Source of the DNA: Tuctoria greenei
Taxonomy: Eukaryota > Streptophyta > Magnoliopsida > Poales > Poaceae
Direction: 5' to 3'
NCBI GenBank assembly: GCA_036927565.1
Contig: JAYESD010000003.1
Span: 81,203,311-81,267,310 of the forward strand
Length of the DNA: 64,000 nucleotides
Under the pieces are notes generated by a model, which did not search any database, was not told the origin of the DNA, and worked only from the letters and a program-made list of their open reading frames with translations. The stretch's first letter is position 1. Every line of letters starts with the position of its first letter. Made by a program: the position numbers and the translations under genes. Of this stretch, positions 1-10,850 are shown piece after piece.

Positions 1-683
1 TGGACCTGAAACTTTTACTGTAATCAGAGGAACTATGTGGAATGATTTGGCAAAGTTTGGGAAGTTTTGAAGGAATGGAGCACCAGGAAATAATTTCAAT
101 GGCATTTTGCTTCATGGAATTATTGGGGTCAAATTAGGGATTTTCATAGAGATACAAGTGCATCACATTAAAATATATATCACCCTGTTCCAACAAAATT
201 TATTTGAGAATTTTTGGACAAATATGCTTGGAGACATTTATTTTCAAAGTTGGAGCAGAATCTGGAATTAAATTCCAATTGGAAAGATTAAATAATCAAA
301 AGGGCCCACGGGTTTTAAATCATCCAATCAGATTGGGTCACAGACATAACAGGCGTAGCCACACCCGATCCTGGTGCCGCACAAGATCCAGGCAATGCGC
401 CACAAAAGCTGACGGTCGGGCCCCACAAGGGCCCGTCTTCAACCTCGCGCCAGCGGCGCTTGGGCGGTGCCCGACAGCGGCCGGTGGAGGTGCCTCACTG
501 AAGCCCAACCTAGGACATCTGAACCTCCAAGACTCGCTGCCCCCACGTAAAAATCGATAGGGAACTTGTTGGTGCAGCTCCCGACGGTGATAGGTGGCCG
601 GAAAAAGGCACCCGACGGCGGTGGTGGAACCTAGGGCATTCTGACCTGGTGCATTAGTATTGTTCTACCGCTAATTAAGAAAC
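1..683. other. Left flank, no gene recognised
   Basis: No convincing coding region, RNA gene or element end is visible. The longest open frame (about 118 codons from position 204, plus strand) has no recognisable motif. The composition changes from AT-rich (1-300) to GC-richer (360-640), which could mark an old repeat boundary, but I cannot name it. Confidence 0.5.
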
Positions 684-1462
684 ATGGCATTACAAATTTA
701 TCATCACGAATGATAAACTGTTACAAAAGGAAGCTATTGCCATGAAATACAAATACGTTGCAGTAGAAACATTTGGCCACGACTCAAAAATGTTGCACTA
801 GACTGCTATTGCCACCACCTAGAAAATGTTGAATTACAACCCTATTGCCACAGATGAGAAAATGTTGCATTGCACCTCTATAGCCACAAATCATTAAAAG
901 TTGCATTTCGAACATATTGCCATGACTGAGAAAATGTTGCATTACAATCGTATTGCAACAGATCAGAAAATGCTGCATTAGGAACCTATTGCCACAAATC
1001 AAGAAACGTTGAATTACAAACCTATTGCCAGAGATCAGGAAATGTTGCATTACGAACTTATTGCCACAGATTAGAAATTGTTGCATTATGAATAGATTGC
1101 CACAAATCAGCTATCGTTGCAATACCATACTATTCACCACGGTTATGAAATCGATGCAATACCATACTATTCATCACGGATGTGAAATCATTTAAATACC
1201 ATACTATTTACCACGGATGTGAAATCATTGCAATGCAATACTATTCTCCACACTCGTGAAACCATTGCAATACCATACTATTTGCCACGGATGTGAAATT
1301 ATTGCAATACCATACTATTTGCCACAGATGTGAAATCATTGCAATACCATACTATTTGCCACGGATGTGAAGTTTTTGCAATACCATACTATTTTCCTTG
1401 AATGTGAAATTATTGCAATATCATACTATTCGTTGCAATATGCTGAATCGTTGCAATACGTT
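684..1462. repeat. 36/37-bp tandem minisatellite
   Basis: About twenty degenerate head-to-tail units with the pattern gttgcattac..cctattgccac..gaaaat. Unit starts lie at 792, 828, 864, 900, 936, 972, 1008, 1044, 1080 and 1116 (exactly 36 bp apart), then at 1153, 1190, 1227, 1264, 1301, 1338, 1375 and 1412 (exactly 37 bp apart). Units before 757 are more degenerate. The array ends at the Gy1 LTR, so Gy1 inserted in or beside it. The repetitive minus-strand open frame inside (784-1086) only reflects the 36-bp period being divisible by three. Confidence 0.85.
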
Positions 1463-2295
1463 TGTCGAAGTGTGCCATCGACAATTCCCCTGGTACTACT
1501 AAGAAGTAGTCCGCAGAGGTTCATTTTTTTACGAGGGGTGTAACTTGATGAACTCAAGAACAAAGGTGACACAGAGATTTTTAAGTGGTTCAGGCCGGCT
1601 GACCGTAATACCCTACTCCACAGGGGTGTGTTGTATACTTGAGTGGACAAAATTAGCATAAGTTAGCTTCCGTTGTTGTCTACCGTGCAGCACAGACTTT
1701 TTATGTGCCAAGGTCTGGCGGTTACAGTGTAATCGAGACCTGGCAGGTGGCCGCAGTCTATTAAGCACCCTTTGCATGATCTAGGCGCTTAAAATCGGTT
1801 TATTTTTGTAATAACGTGCCTTGATGGCAGCATTGCCATGCTTGAAGGCCCTCTGATATGCATCATTAATGTGGAATTAATGACGCGATAACTAGATCCT
1901 GTAACGATTGATTTATAGCTAATTGAATGTCTGTGCCGTTGGAGATCCCGGAGTCCTTTTGTGGGAGAGGTAAGGTTCGACAAGTGACGGCTCTGGAGCC
2001 ACCCTTAGCAGGGAGGCGGGTACGGAGCTGTGGGACACATGGCAACATCGAAGCCATCCTTAGGAAGGAGGCAGGTCCGAGGCCGTGAGACATGTGGCAG
2101 CACCAGAGCTAGCCGTAGCAGGGGAGCAGGTCCAGCGCTGCAGCACACGTGGCAGCACTGGAGCCACCCTTAGGAGGGAGGCAGGTCCGGCACCGCGGGA
2201 CACGTGGTGGCCACTGAAGGTCTTCTCTCCTGGTAGTGGGACTCAACGCTTTTTCTTCTAGTACGCGAGGGTACTTGGTTAGCAAGGTACCGACA
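1463..2295 (-). repeat. Gy1 3' LTR
   Basis: Starts TGTCGAAG and ends CCGACA (TG..CA), 833 bp. A minus-strand TATA-like box lies at 1698-1704, and the motif gtaataccctactccac shared with the other gypsy LTRs at 1605-1621. The distal part (about 1980-2215) holds diverged repeats of about 65 bp containing cacatggcaac, catgtggcagc and cacgtggcagc cores. It is related to the Gy2 LTR but clearly diverged, so the two are not a pair. Confidence 0.8.
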
Positions 2296-2890
2296 GTGGC
2301 CCTGGGCCCACCTCAGGGGAGGTTTCGATCCCACAGGTGGGGCCACCATCACCTCCTGCGTTGTTGCTTCAACTTTTCACTTGGGTTGTCCAAACGATGG
2401 CACGTTCCTGTTCCCCCGCTACGTGGCCCTTCCTGATTTTGCAGGTGAGATACACTGCGTGCGGATCCCACGTCCTGAAGATTGCCAGCTCCCAATACAA
2501 TTTTCGAATTGGTTCCTAGCACAATCTTTGTAGCCTTCTTAGGTTGCCTTTTTTGGGATCCCAACTTCTCATCATGACAACGGTTCACCTGGTGCAACTT
2601 TTTTGGCAAAGTGGACCCGGGCCGCCTTGTCATCGACGAGATATCTATGCAGTGTGTAACCATGGTCCCCGTGGAGTTACCTTCCAAGTGCCGCAGAGAG
2701 TAATAAAGCCAAGAGTTGTGCAATGATGGAACTCTTACACTCCAATCTATTTCCTTGCGCATTGAACTCTCCGCTTCCTTCTTTGCGTTGTGCTTGTACA
2801 TTTTGATCTGTTCCACTAAAAGCCACGGAACCTGATCTTCTACCTTCCAAGATCGTGAGAAAGAGGGACATCGTGAGAGTCTAAAAGCTG
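2296..2890. other. Gy1 polypurine region and leader of the antisense ORF
   Basis: Immediately inside the LTR, gtggccctgggcccacctc (2296-2314) is, on the minus strand, the purine-rich run expected as the 3' polypurine tract. It matches the equivalent Gy3 and Gy4 sites. The rest is leader sequence before the antisense ORF. The start codon used in Gy3 and Gy4 is not recognisable here, and a stop lies just upstream of the first conserved residues. Confidence 0.55.
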
Positions 2891-5874
2891 ATGGGCTGGC
2901 AAAGCCCGTCCTTTGACAATGCAATGCCTTGCAGGAGACTTCCTTTCACGAAGAAAAGCTCCGGTGACATCGTCTTCTTCACGGTGTATGCCATGGTCGG
3001 GCTAGTCCCGCCAGTTTCCTCCTTCTTGCAGATGCTATTGGAGGTGTATGGACTTGAACTCCAACATCTTAGCCCTCACTCGATCCTGCTAGTGGCGATC
3101 TTCGTCCAATTGTGCAAGATGTGGATTTTCATGAGGCTCTGTGTGCAGCTGTTCAAGACCTTCTTCACCCTCCAACCGACTTGTAAAGGTACCAGCTTCA
3201 TCAGAGCTTACTACTTCATGAGGCGCAGGAATGCTCTCTACAAGTACATCAACTCCTTCTCCCCTGGGAAGTGGTAGACTTGGAAGAGCGACTGGGTGAT
3301 AATCCGGACGGACCAGCATGACTGCTCGGAGCTGAGGACTTGACTTCCCACCACAGACACTGACTTCTAGGAGATCATTACGGACCTATCCGCAGAGTAC
3401 AACCAGGTGCTCACAAGGATTAGGCACCTGGCTGAAGGACGCTTGACTTCACTAATGGTGCTTGGCGACTTCTTGTCTCAATGTTGAGCTTGTCTTAATT
3501 AGTAGAAGTTTCTAGCTTGGGCATTAGGGGACAGATGGACTTCAACCGGATTGAAGTTGTCCTAGGAACTGACTTGGATGAGAAGGCTCTACTGTTCAGT
3601 CTGGTGAACGATTCGACCCCCAGTTAGCAGAAGAGGTCTAACTCAAGCCGAAGCAAGGGGAAGCAGCATGCTGATTCCTGTAGCAGGAAGAGGAAGCTGG
3701 AGCGAGTTGATGCGAACACCGCTATACCAGCTCCAGTGGAAGCAGTTTCATCATCGGTGCCATTCCCAATGTGGAAGTTCGTGGTGGTCATACCTCCCAC
3801 GACTTCAGCTTCGGCCTCAGCGCCCAAGGCGAGCACCAGGTCCGAAAAATCTTCAACTTTGGTTCCAATGCCAACAGTGGGCACCAGGTCCATAAAGTCT
3901 TCAGCTTCAGCCCCGACGCCAATGGCGAGCACCGGGTCTGGAAAGAATCCTTCAACAGTGACTCTAGTAGCAGGAGATGGGGCATATGCTCTGAAGACCC
4001 TGATGGTTGCGAAGCCAGTGTTTACTTCGATGACTCTCGGGGCGAAATCTGGACCATCTGCATCACCGACGATGGTGGGATCAGATGACATCGGTCACCC
4101 GAGGAAGAAGTTTTGCATCGACTGGAGTTGCCGAGCCCCCAAGTGTAAAGTAACATTAGGAACATGTATTATTTTTCATTTCTTGCTTCTTGTTGATTCC
4201 CCTGTTTCCAGAGCTTTGAGGCCAGTTGCTACTCGGGCGCCACCAGCAGGCTAGGCCAGCGTCACGACTGAAGATACCAGGCAAGCTAACTCGCTAGTTG
4301 ATGTTGCGGCTCCTTCCTAGGACACGGCGGATACTGCAGCGGAACCAGGGTCAACTAATGCTAGGATGACTTTGGCGCTAGCCGATGATGCAGTGGTTGT
4401 GCCAGACCAAATGGAAGAAGTTGTGACAGCGTCGGAGCCATCAACAAAGCTAGAGCCAACTCTGGAGCCAGTGATGAATGCTGAGGTAATGTCGAAGCTG
4501 CCGGCTGGGCCTCATCGGTACCGGAGTCAGCAATCGATGTCGCGCTGGAGATGTAGGCTGATGCCTTGGAGGCGTCAGAAGCCTTGACTGCTGCTGCGCC
4601 AGTGTCATCGCCAAGGGAGGATGACCTCCTAGAGACCAGCGTGGCTGTTAAAGACATGCTAGAGTCCATGCTCGTGCCATGGGCTCCGACAACTATTTCT
4701 GATGCAATGGGGGTGCCGACGGACCCGATGGAAGTTCTGGAGCCGATCCCTTGGTCTCTCTCCATAGAGAATGCCTTCTCTAGTCTTCACTAAGTGCAAC
4801 TCGGCTTTGAACATGAGCGCAATATTCTGGAGGCATACCGGGAGACTCTGAGGCGGTGTCAGAAGCTTCTGAATTTTAAGACGAAGCTTACGCAGTCCCG
4901 CCTAGCCGATGAGAGGGACCTCCTTACAAGTGAGCGAGTGCAGCTGCAGCGCATGGATGAGCTGTTGAATGATAGAGAAGCTGCTGTCGCAACACTAAAC
5001 GTGAAGACTCATCAGATTTATGATGAAACAGTGGCTGCCAATGACTTGGCAAATGCCCGCTTAAGGTCTTTGAATAAGCTGAAGAAGGAGCTCCTACAAC
5101 GCGAAGAGGCAACTGATAATAAGGAGCAGGAGCTCCAAAGGAGAGACACAGAGATCTCTCAAAAGCTAGAGAGTGGAGAGAATGATTTGGCTCTTCGTGC
5201 TGATCTTTTTATTTCCCTCTTCGAAGAGGAGAAGAAGAAAGTATGGCAGGCGGGACAGGAAGTCAACAAGCGGGAGCTTGGTGTCTCTGCCAAGGATGAT
5301 GAGGTGAAAGCGGAGGTTAAGAACCTAGCAGCAAGGAAAGATTGCTTGAACCTTTGTGAGAAACAAGTTGCGGATTAAGAAAGGCAGTTGGCTGAGCGGA
5401 TGCAACAGCATGCCAAGGAGGTCGAACTGTTTACGAAGGGAGGCTTCATGGAGCTGCAGACTGCCAGGAAGTCTTTGGAGGAGTTACAGGCCCTACGGAG
5501 GATAGAAACCCAATAGATTTAGGATTTCCTAGTGCGTGCAAAAAATGCATTGGTACCTCTAGCTTTAGTCCAGTCGGGCAAAGCGACTCGGAGCCGGAAG
5601 TTGGTGAGGCCCTGACATATCTGAACTTCACCGGGACCAAGCTGAGAGTGTTGAAATATCTCATCAGCGACTAGCTTGAGACAGAGGGGAGAAACCTAGC
5701 CAAGTCAGTAGTAGAATATGTGCTTACTTGACTACGCACCTGGGCCTCTCTATCTCCCTATCTCTAGTGCTTAAAGGGCCCGTCGAAGAGACGGAGGAAG
5801 CAACCAAGGCCAACGTGCAGGACGCTGCCAAGTAGGTCACCACGTGGTTTCACCGCAACTACAGCAACAATTAG
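2891..5874 (+). pseudogene. Gy1 antisense ORF (gypsy-type transposon domain plus coiled coil), degenerate
   Basis: Read opposite to the element. Residues from 2891 carry the conserved block of the Pfam family 'putative gypsy type transposon' (IVFFTVYAMVGLVPP, then a leucine-rich stretch and FFTLQ). A low-complexity Ala/Pro/Glu/Val region (3700-4760) follows, then a long Lys/Glu/Arg coiled coil (4794-5378). The C-terminal block is recognisable up to a stop at 5872-5874 (FHRNYSNN). Stops occur near 3275, 3340 and 3486, and at 5376 and 5516, with frame changes between segments. It probably has an intron at 4145-4211. The biochemical function of this family is not known; the Pfam label does not prove transposase activity. 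Confidence 0.7.
4145..4211 (+). other. Putative intron in Gy1 antisense ORF
   Basis: GTAAAGTAAC at the left and a pyrimidine-rich TTGATTCCCCTGTTTCCAG at the right. It sits between the acidic/basic linker and the Ala/Pro-rich segment, where Gy3 and Gy4 have introns. The donor appears shifted by one base relative to those copies, so this copy may no longer splice in frame. Support comes mainly from the homologous position. Confidence 0.5.
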
Positions 5875-6570
5875 ATCCTCTTCATCCTCTTGTATCTGCT
5901 TTTTTTTCTCAAACTCTTTGTAGAAAGTTTGGAACTTGAATGAAATTCTGTGAACTTCATATTTTGTCTTCATTGTTGTCATTGTCATAGCTTACTTGGC
6001 CACTTGGTATATGTACTCAATTGATTGAGGACATCTATGGTCAGGAACTTGGCAATGTCTCAAAGGTTTTGGGTTAGCTCCGAGCTTGGATGTGTCCTCC
6101 AGGAGCACCGATGGGACCCCTTGCCAATGTTTAAAATGTTAGCATTGGGCTCCCTGTAACTGTCGGAGCTTGTTGTCACTACGGACCTATTGTCAACGTG
6201 TGGATCATTAACATCAGGCCCCCTGTGAAACTGGAGCTCCCATATGGAGCATGTAGTTAATTTGTCCTGCACATGAGAGACAAGAAAAGGAGTAAAAGTG
6301 CTTCTTCTTGCCTATAGCTTAGTTGTGTCTTACTGTCCTTAGTTAATCTCTGGGTCCTAACCAATTCAATTTGATAATACTAGTATATCGGTTGTGCTTC
6401 CATAGGTTTGTGTGCTTCCCGGACCCACCTTACTTTGACGCAACACCAGAATAGGTAGAGTGGCATACTTAGGGTGCTGGACTAGGCTAAGTCTTTAGCA
6501 CACTCCAGAGCTATCATTGGTATTGGTTTTCAGTCGAGTAGGCCATTCAGCAAACACTAGGTCCTGAGAA
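5875..6570. other. Gy1 spacer between antisense ORF and pol
   Basis: Non-coding. The stretch around 6450-6500 (gtagagtggcatacttaggg, then aggctaagtc) matches the reverse complement of the Gy3 spacer near 46650-46720, showing this is the region where the convergent gag-pol and antisense transcripts would end. Short cggagct and ggagctc inverted repeats occur at 6160-6260. It ends at the Co1 insertion; gagaa at 6566-6570 is the left copy of an imperfect Co1 target duplication. Confidence 0.6.
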
Positions 6571-7886
6571 TGAATGTGGCCTAGAGGGGGGTGAATAGGC
6601 CTTTAAAATTTCCTGCACACTTAATAGAGTTGTCAAAACTTGTTTGACCGGACTAGTTCGGTTGTGTGGGTGGACTAGTCCGGTGTGCTGAAATAAGTTA
6701 ACTGATTAAGTGTTGTTTGGGAAACTAGATTCTTTTAGCAGCGGAAATGAGAACAACATATACTTTGGTTTACGATTATTGTATGAATGCACGTGGAAAC
6801 TTATAAGCAACTTAAATTGATGTTTAGTAATAAAGTGATCTAGTGAACAAAATGTAAAAGAAATAAGACACAAGAGACACAAATTTTTATCGTGGTTCGA
6901 TCTCACCACGAGATCTACGCCCTCATTGAGGAAGCTCACACAGAGCCGGGTCTCCAACCCTTTTCCTCTTCAAGTCACCATACAGGCCGACTTGGTTCCA
7001 CTAGCACGGGTAATCACCGAGTTTGTGGGGAAACCTCACATGTCGAGGGCTCCCACGAGAATTACAACGAAAGAAGCGATCAAATACACTTGAAAGTATT
7101 ACAATGCAGAGTATGAGTGTAAAAAGATCAAACCCCAAGAGCTCGTAACGAAGGAACGATGATCTCCCAATCCCAAATCCAAGTGTTCAATTGATTTTAC
7201 TCTTTTTGCACTTTAGATGTGTGGGGAGATGTGTTTTGGGCTCTTGGGACAAGGTGGCGGCGCTAGGGTTTGTAATTTCAGCAGTATTCGACGTGTATTC
7301 TTCTAGGAAAGCCGTGGATCCTCTTTTTATAGGGTTTCCAAAAAGTTACCGTTGTAAAACCCTAATACTGAACTAGTCCGGTGCAAGTCCGGACTTGTCC
7401 GGTCACAGTGCAACTCAATGTCCAAAAAGTTTGACGGACTAGTCGGTTGGAAAATAGACTTGTCCGGCCCTATGTGAAGATGGACTCCAGAAAGTCTGGC
7501 GGACTAGTCCGGTTGGAAAACAGACTAGTCCAGCCCTATGTGAAAGCAGACTCCAGAAAGTCTGGCGGACTAGTCCGGTTGGAAAACGGTCTAGTCCGAT
7601 GCACTGTGAGATGTTAGGTTAATTTTAAAACCCTTACCCCTGCGCAAGGTCGTGAGCTCTTGGAGTGTATCTTTCATACACTCCCTATACATTTAAAATC
7701 TAATTTGTTCTTCCAAGTTCCATCAATGTATTCCTCTTTGGACACCACTCCATTTTTCATCTTTTTGTGTGTACCGAGCTGTTTCACTTTGTTTGTCCTG
7801 CAATCATCTCAATAGTTTCATTAGGATCTCATATGTTCGTCATCAATTAGCCAAAACCCACAAGGGATATCCTGGATGCACTTACA
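6571..7886 (-). repeat. Co1 3' LTR
   Basis: Begins TGAATGTGGCC and ends GCACTTACA, 1316 bp, nearly the same length as the 5' copy. A minus-strand TATA box lies at 7324-7331. Just upstream of it in U3 (7378-7610) are about three units of 60-65 bp, each with ggcggactagtccggttgg and a tagtccggccctatgtgaa-like tail. Confidence 0.9.
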
Positions 7887-7906
7887 ATCTACCCCCTTTT
7901 GCTGAT
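7887..7906 (-). promoter_or_regulatory. Co1 polypurine tract
   Basis: atctacccccttttgctg on the plus strand reads as cagcaaaagggggtagat directly before the 3' LTR on the element strand. This is the expected site for plus-strand DNA priming. A second similar run (tctccccctttggcatcaag) lies at about 8239-8258. Confidence 0.75.
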
Positions 7907-8286
7907 TGATGACAACCATTTGAGATATCACAATTGAGAATAAAGTTTTGATTTTCATAAGGTGTGCACATATGAAAATAACGATTAATTCACAAAAAGA
8001 TTCTCACATATGCACACACCTTATGGTGGGGTGCCTAACAGGTGTGTGATCAACAAAGTGTGATGAAATAAACATAAACAATAATGAACATGGAAGTAAG
8101 CATTAGAGCAACAATAAGCATCACACATAGGAAAAGAAATGTTGCATTACAAAGTTTTAGAAATAGGTACATGTCCTTGATCACAAAAGCTTAATAACTA
8201 ATACTAGAGATAGTTTGAGTCTCAATCTAGACTCAATCTCTCCCCCTTTGGCATCAAGGCACCAAAAAGGGAAAAATCAAGGGGAA
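7907..8286. other. Co1 3' non-coding region
   Basis: AT-rich spacer between the extra ORF and the polypurine tract. It contains the second polypurine-like run near 8240 and no open frame of note. Confidence 0.6.
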
Positions 8287-9800
8287 TCACTCATCGCTGC
8301 TCCCTTCTTCAGTTTCAGTCCGATCTTCATCTTCACCATCATCATCATTCACCAGAGCAGGATCTTCCTCTAAGTCCTCGAAGGCGGGCGGTGATCCAAC
8401 CGACTCAATCTCCAGCTTCTCATAGGTAGACTTGGTATTGGCATTCACATACTGTTGATGTTTCCGCTGCCTGACTTTGATCTTGCGGCAGCAGACAAAG
8501 ATGGAGGAGAGCTTTTTGAGGACACCACCGGAGGGTTCAAGGACAGGAGAAGAACCAGGAGGAGCAGCTGCAGACCTTGTGGCATTCACATCCTGAGATT
8601 GTTTAAACCTCCTCTCAGCTCCAGGGGAGGAAGGAGCAGTTGGTGCTGAGGGAAGGGTGTACTCGGTGGGCTTTTGTGGCTTCAACCCCGTATGAGAAAC
8701 ATCCTTGACAAACTCAAGTCTGGTCACTTTCTCAATCATGTACATGATGTATGGGGCATACCAGCAAGACCTATTGGGAGTGATTGAGATGTTCACAAGG
8801 TCGTTGTAGATGTACTCAAAAACATTGAACGGTCTCCTTCCACTAATGACCTTCATTAGGGTCCTCAAGGTTCCTTGGATAGTCCTGCATCTCCATCTTT
8901 CGGGGATATTGTCTTCCTCAAGATTCTGTTGAGGACCACAAAGAAGGGCTTCAGATATTTGCTGTTGGGAGGAACGTAGGACATCATTGTGTCATAGAGG
9001 AACTTAAGCTCATCCTTCTCCAAGGGTTTCAGACTGTGGATGACAAGATCATGATCTAGAGTGTGTTCAAGGTGAAGAATCCTTGCAAATTCATCATAAG
9101 TGACACTATACATGGAACCATGAGTCATCCAGGTAAGACTGTCTCCATCACCACGAGCAAAGTAGAGGGTAGAGTAAAATTGGGTGATGATCTCATTGTT
9201 CTAGTCGTTCTCAAAGGAAAGCAGTTCCTTCAGATCGTGCCTCTCCAAAGCCTCAACCACCTCGCGAAAAGCAGGAAACCTCTTCGACTGCAGGTATCCA
9301 ACATTCACCCATTGACTCTTCACAACATGATTCTTCATATTCATGTACACGTGCTCGTAGTAGTCGGCATGGAAGTTGCTCCAGAATCATGGGTCAGAGA
9401 ATTGCCTAGGTTGATTATACACATCAATCTTCCTGAAGTTATCGGCTAGCTCACCCCCTTTTCCAGTGAAATCCTCACTAGAAGGCTGCCTGTTGCAATG
9501 ACTGGGGTTTTTCATCTTCAAGGGCCCAATGGGACCACTAGCAAGTCCCTTCCCTTTATTGAGAGCCCTTTTTGGCCCTGATGAGCTCTCAGCAGCAGCT
9601 TTTCTTTGAGCCTTTTTGACAATAACCTTCCTCTTCTTAGGCAGGTTGTCATCGGAGGGTGGAGAGTGGACATTGACATCATGTCTTTTCTTCATAAATC
9701 TCTCCTTGGCTCTCCTCACTCTTTCGCATTGAGCTTCTTCATCAATGTGGAAAGAGCTGTCATCTGAGCCTGAAGACATCGTGCCTAATAGGGAGTTCAC
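8287..9800 (-). pseudogene. Co1 extra sense ORF ('putative plant transposon protein' type), broken
   Basis: Lies downstream of pol in the same sense as gag-pol, where Sireviruses often carry an extra or env-like ORF. Three segments align end to end. 9800-9387 is a basic N-terminus with PKKRKV (residues 54-59, 9624-9641), which looks like a monopartite nuclear localisation signal. 9384 to 8865 is a globular part resembling the plant transposon-protein family. 8868-8287 continues it and ends in an acidic tail. A TGA at about 9384-9386 and a frameshift near 8868 break it. No clear transmembrane segment or signal peptide is visible, so an envelope role is not supported. Function unknown. Confidence 0.65.
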
Positions 9801-10713
9801 GGATTAGATAAGAATGAACCAAGGATTGAAGACAATGTAGGGATTCAGATGTTAGAGACCGGACTTGTTCGGTTTAGAGTGCGAACTTGTCTGGCATACC
9901 AGACTTGTCCGTATCTGAGCACCGGACTAGTCCGGCCTGGCATAAGAACCCTAACAATTTCCTTTGAATTCAAAACTTCTATCTAAAGATACAAAAGGGC
10001 AGGAAAGTGGTAGGAATACATCTATGAATCCAATGAACAACCTTGGAATCAAAGGAAAGGAGCTAGAACGAGAAAAGTTGAGAATTTGGTTTTAGGGTGA
10101 AATTTACCGAGATTTGAAGATTCGCGCTGAAGGAGCAAGAATCTGTCCGGATGAGTTTGGAGGGGAGAGTCCACTCGTCGAGGAGAGGATTTCCCACGGA
10201 GAAAGCTTCGATTTTGAGGGCTCAACCCGAAAATTTCTTTGGGGGCTAGGTTTTAGGAGAGGAGAGGGAGACCACATCCTTATGCTTTGGGGGCTAGGGT
10301 TTAAGAGAGGCCTGGGCCGGCCAACTGCTCATATACGCGATGGACCGGACTAGTCCGATCACGGAGGCAGACTAGTCTGGTGCCCCTAGAAAACCTAGGA
10401 ATTTTGTCTGTCTGGACTAGTCTGGTGGTAAACCTGACAAGTCCGGTTTCAACAGACTTGATACATATAGAAATGATTAATAGTGATCCAAGGACAATAG
10501 TTTTGCAAATAATCTTGGTAATTACGACCAGTAGATAAGTAACAATGAAAAAGTGTCATAAACTGCAAGATTTGTTCATTAAAATAGTTTTCTTAGAAGA
10601 AAAAGATATGAGGAGCAGTTTTAACAATAAAATGTAACATTTGAAGTTTCAACCAGATATGCAATGTTTCAAGCCACATTTCGAGAGTCAAGAATGTTAA
10701 GCTCATTCCTCAG
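9801..10713. other. Co1 spacer with ACTAGT-type palindromes
   Basis: No gene. Two clusters of the LTR motif flank this spacer: 9845-9945 (including ccggactagtccgg) and 10338-10455 (including ggaccggactagtccg and tggactagtctgg). They match the palindromic array of the LTR U3, so the same motif is also kept internally. Confidence 0.65.
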
Positions 10714-10850
10714 TTAACAAAACCTTTTCTCATCTAATGGTTTGGTAAAAATATCCGCAAGTTGTTTTTCAGTCCTAACATGTGAAATAGGAATGTCACC
10801 TTTTAACGAATGATCTCTAGGAAAGTGATGACGGATATCTATGTGCTTAG
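10714..10850 (-). pseudogene. Co1 RNase H C-terminal remnant
   Basis: The minus strand encodes TKHIDIRHHFLRDHSLKGDI followed by a QLADIFTKPLD motif and a stop at 10714-10716. This is the extreme C-terminus of a copia RNase H. It is joined directly, out of frame, to the linker after integrase, so the whole RT and most of RNase H are missing. Confidence 0.85.

Noticed and set aside
204..560. 118-codon ORF in the left flank
   Set aside because: No recognisable domain and a composition resembling random GC-rich sequence; not supported as a gene.
784..1086. Minus-strand ORF encoding a 12-residue repeat
   Set aside because: It exists only because the 36-bp unit is divisible by three; it has no start context, and the phase is lost where the unit becomes 37 bp.
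684..1462. Regular 36/37-bp repeats reminiscent of a CRISPR array
   Set aside because: Units are contiguous and degenerate with no unique spacers, in a plant repeat context. It is a minisatellite.
2349..2924. 191-codon minus-strand ORF in Gy1
   Set aside because: Lies in the leader of the antisense ORF, shows no motif, and the equivalent regions of Gy3 and Gy4 have no matching ORF.
8287..9800. Envelope gene in Co1
   Set aside because: Position fits an env-like ORF, but there is no signal peptide or transmembrane helix, and a nuclear localisation-like motif is present.
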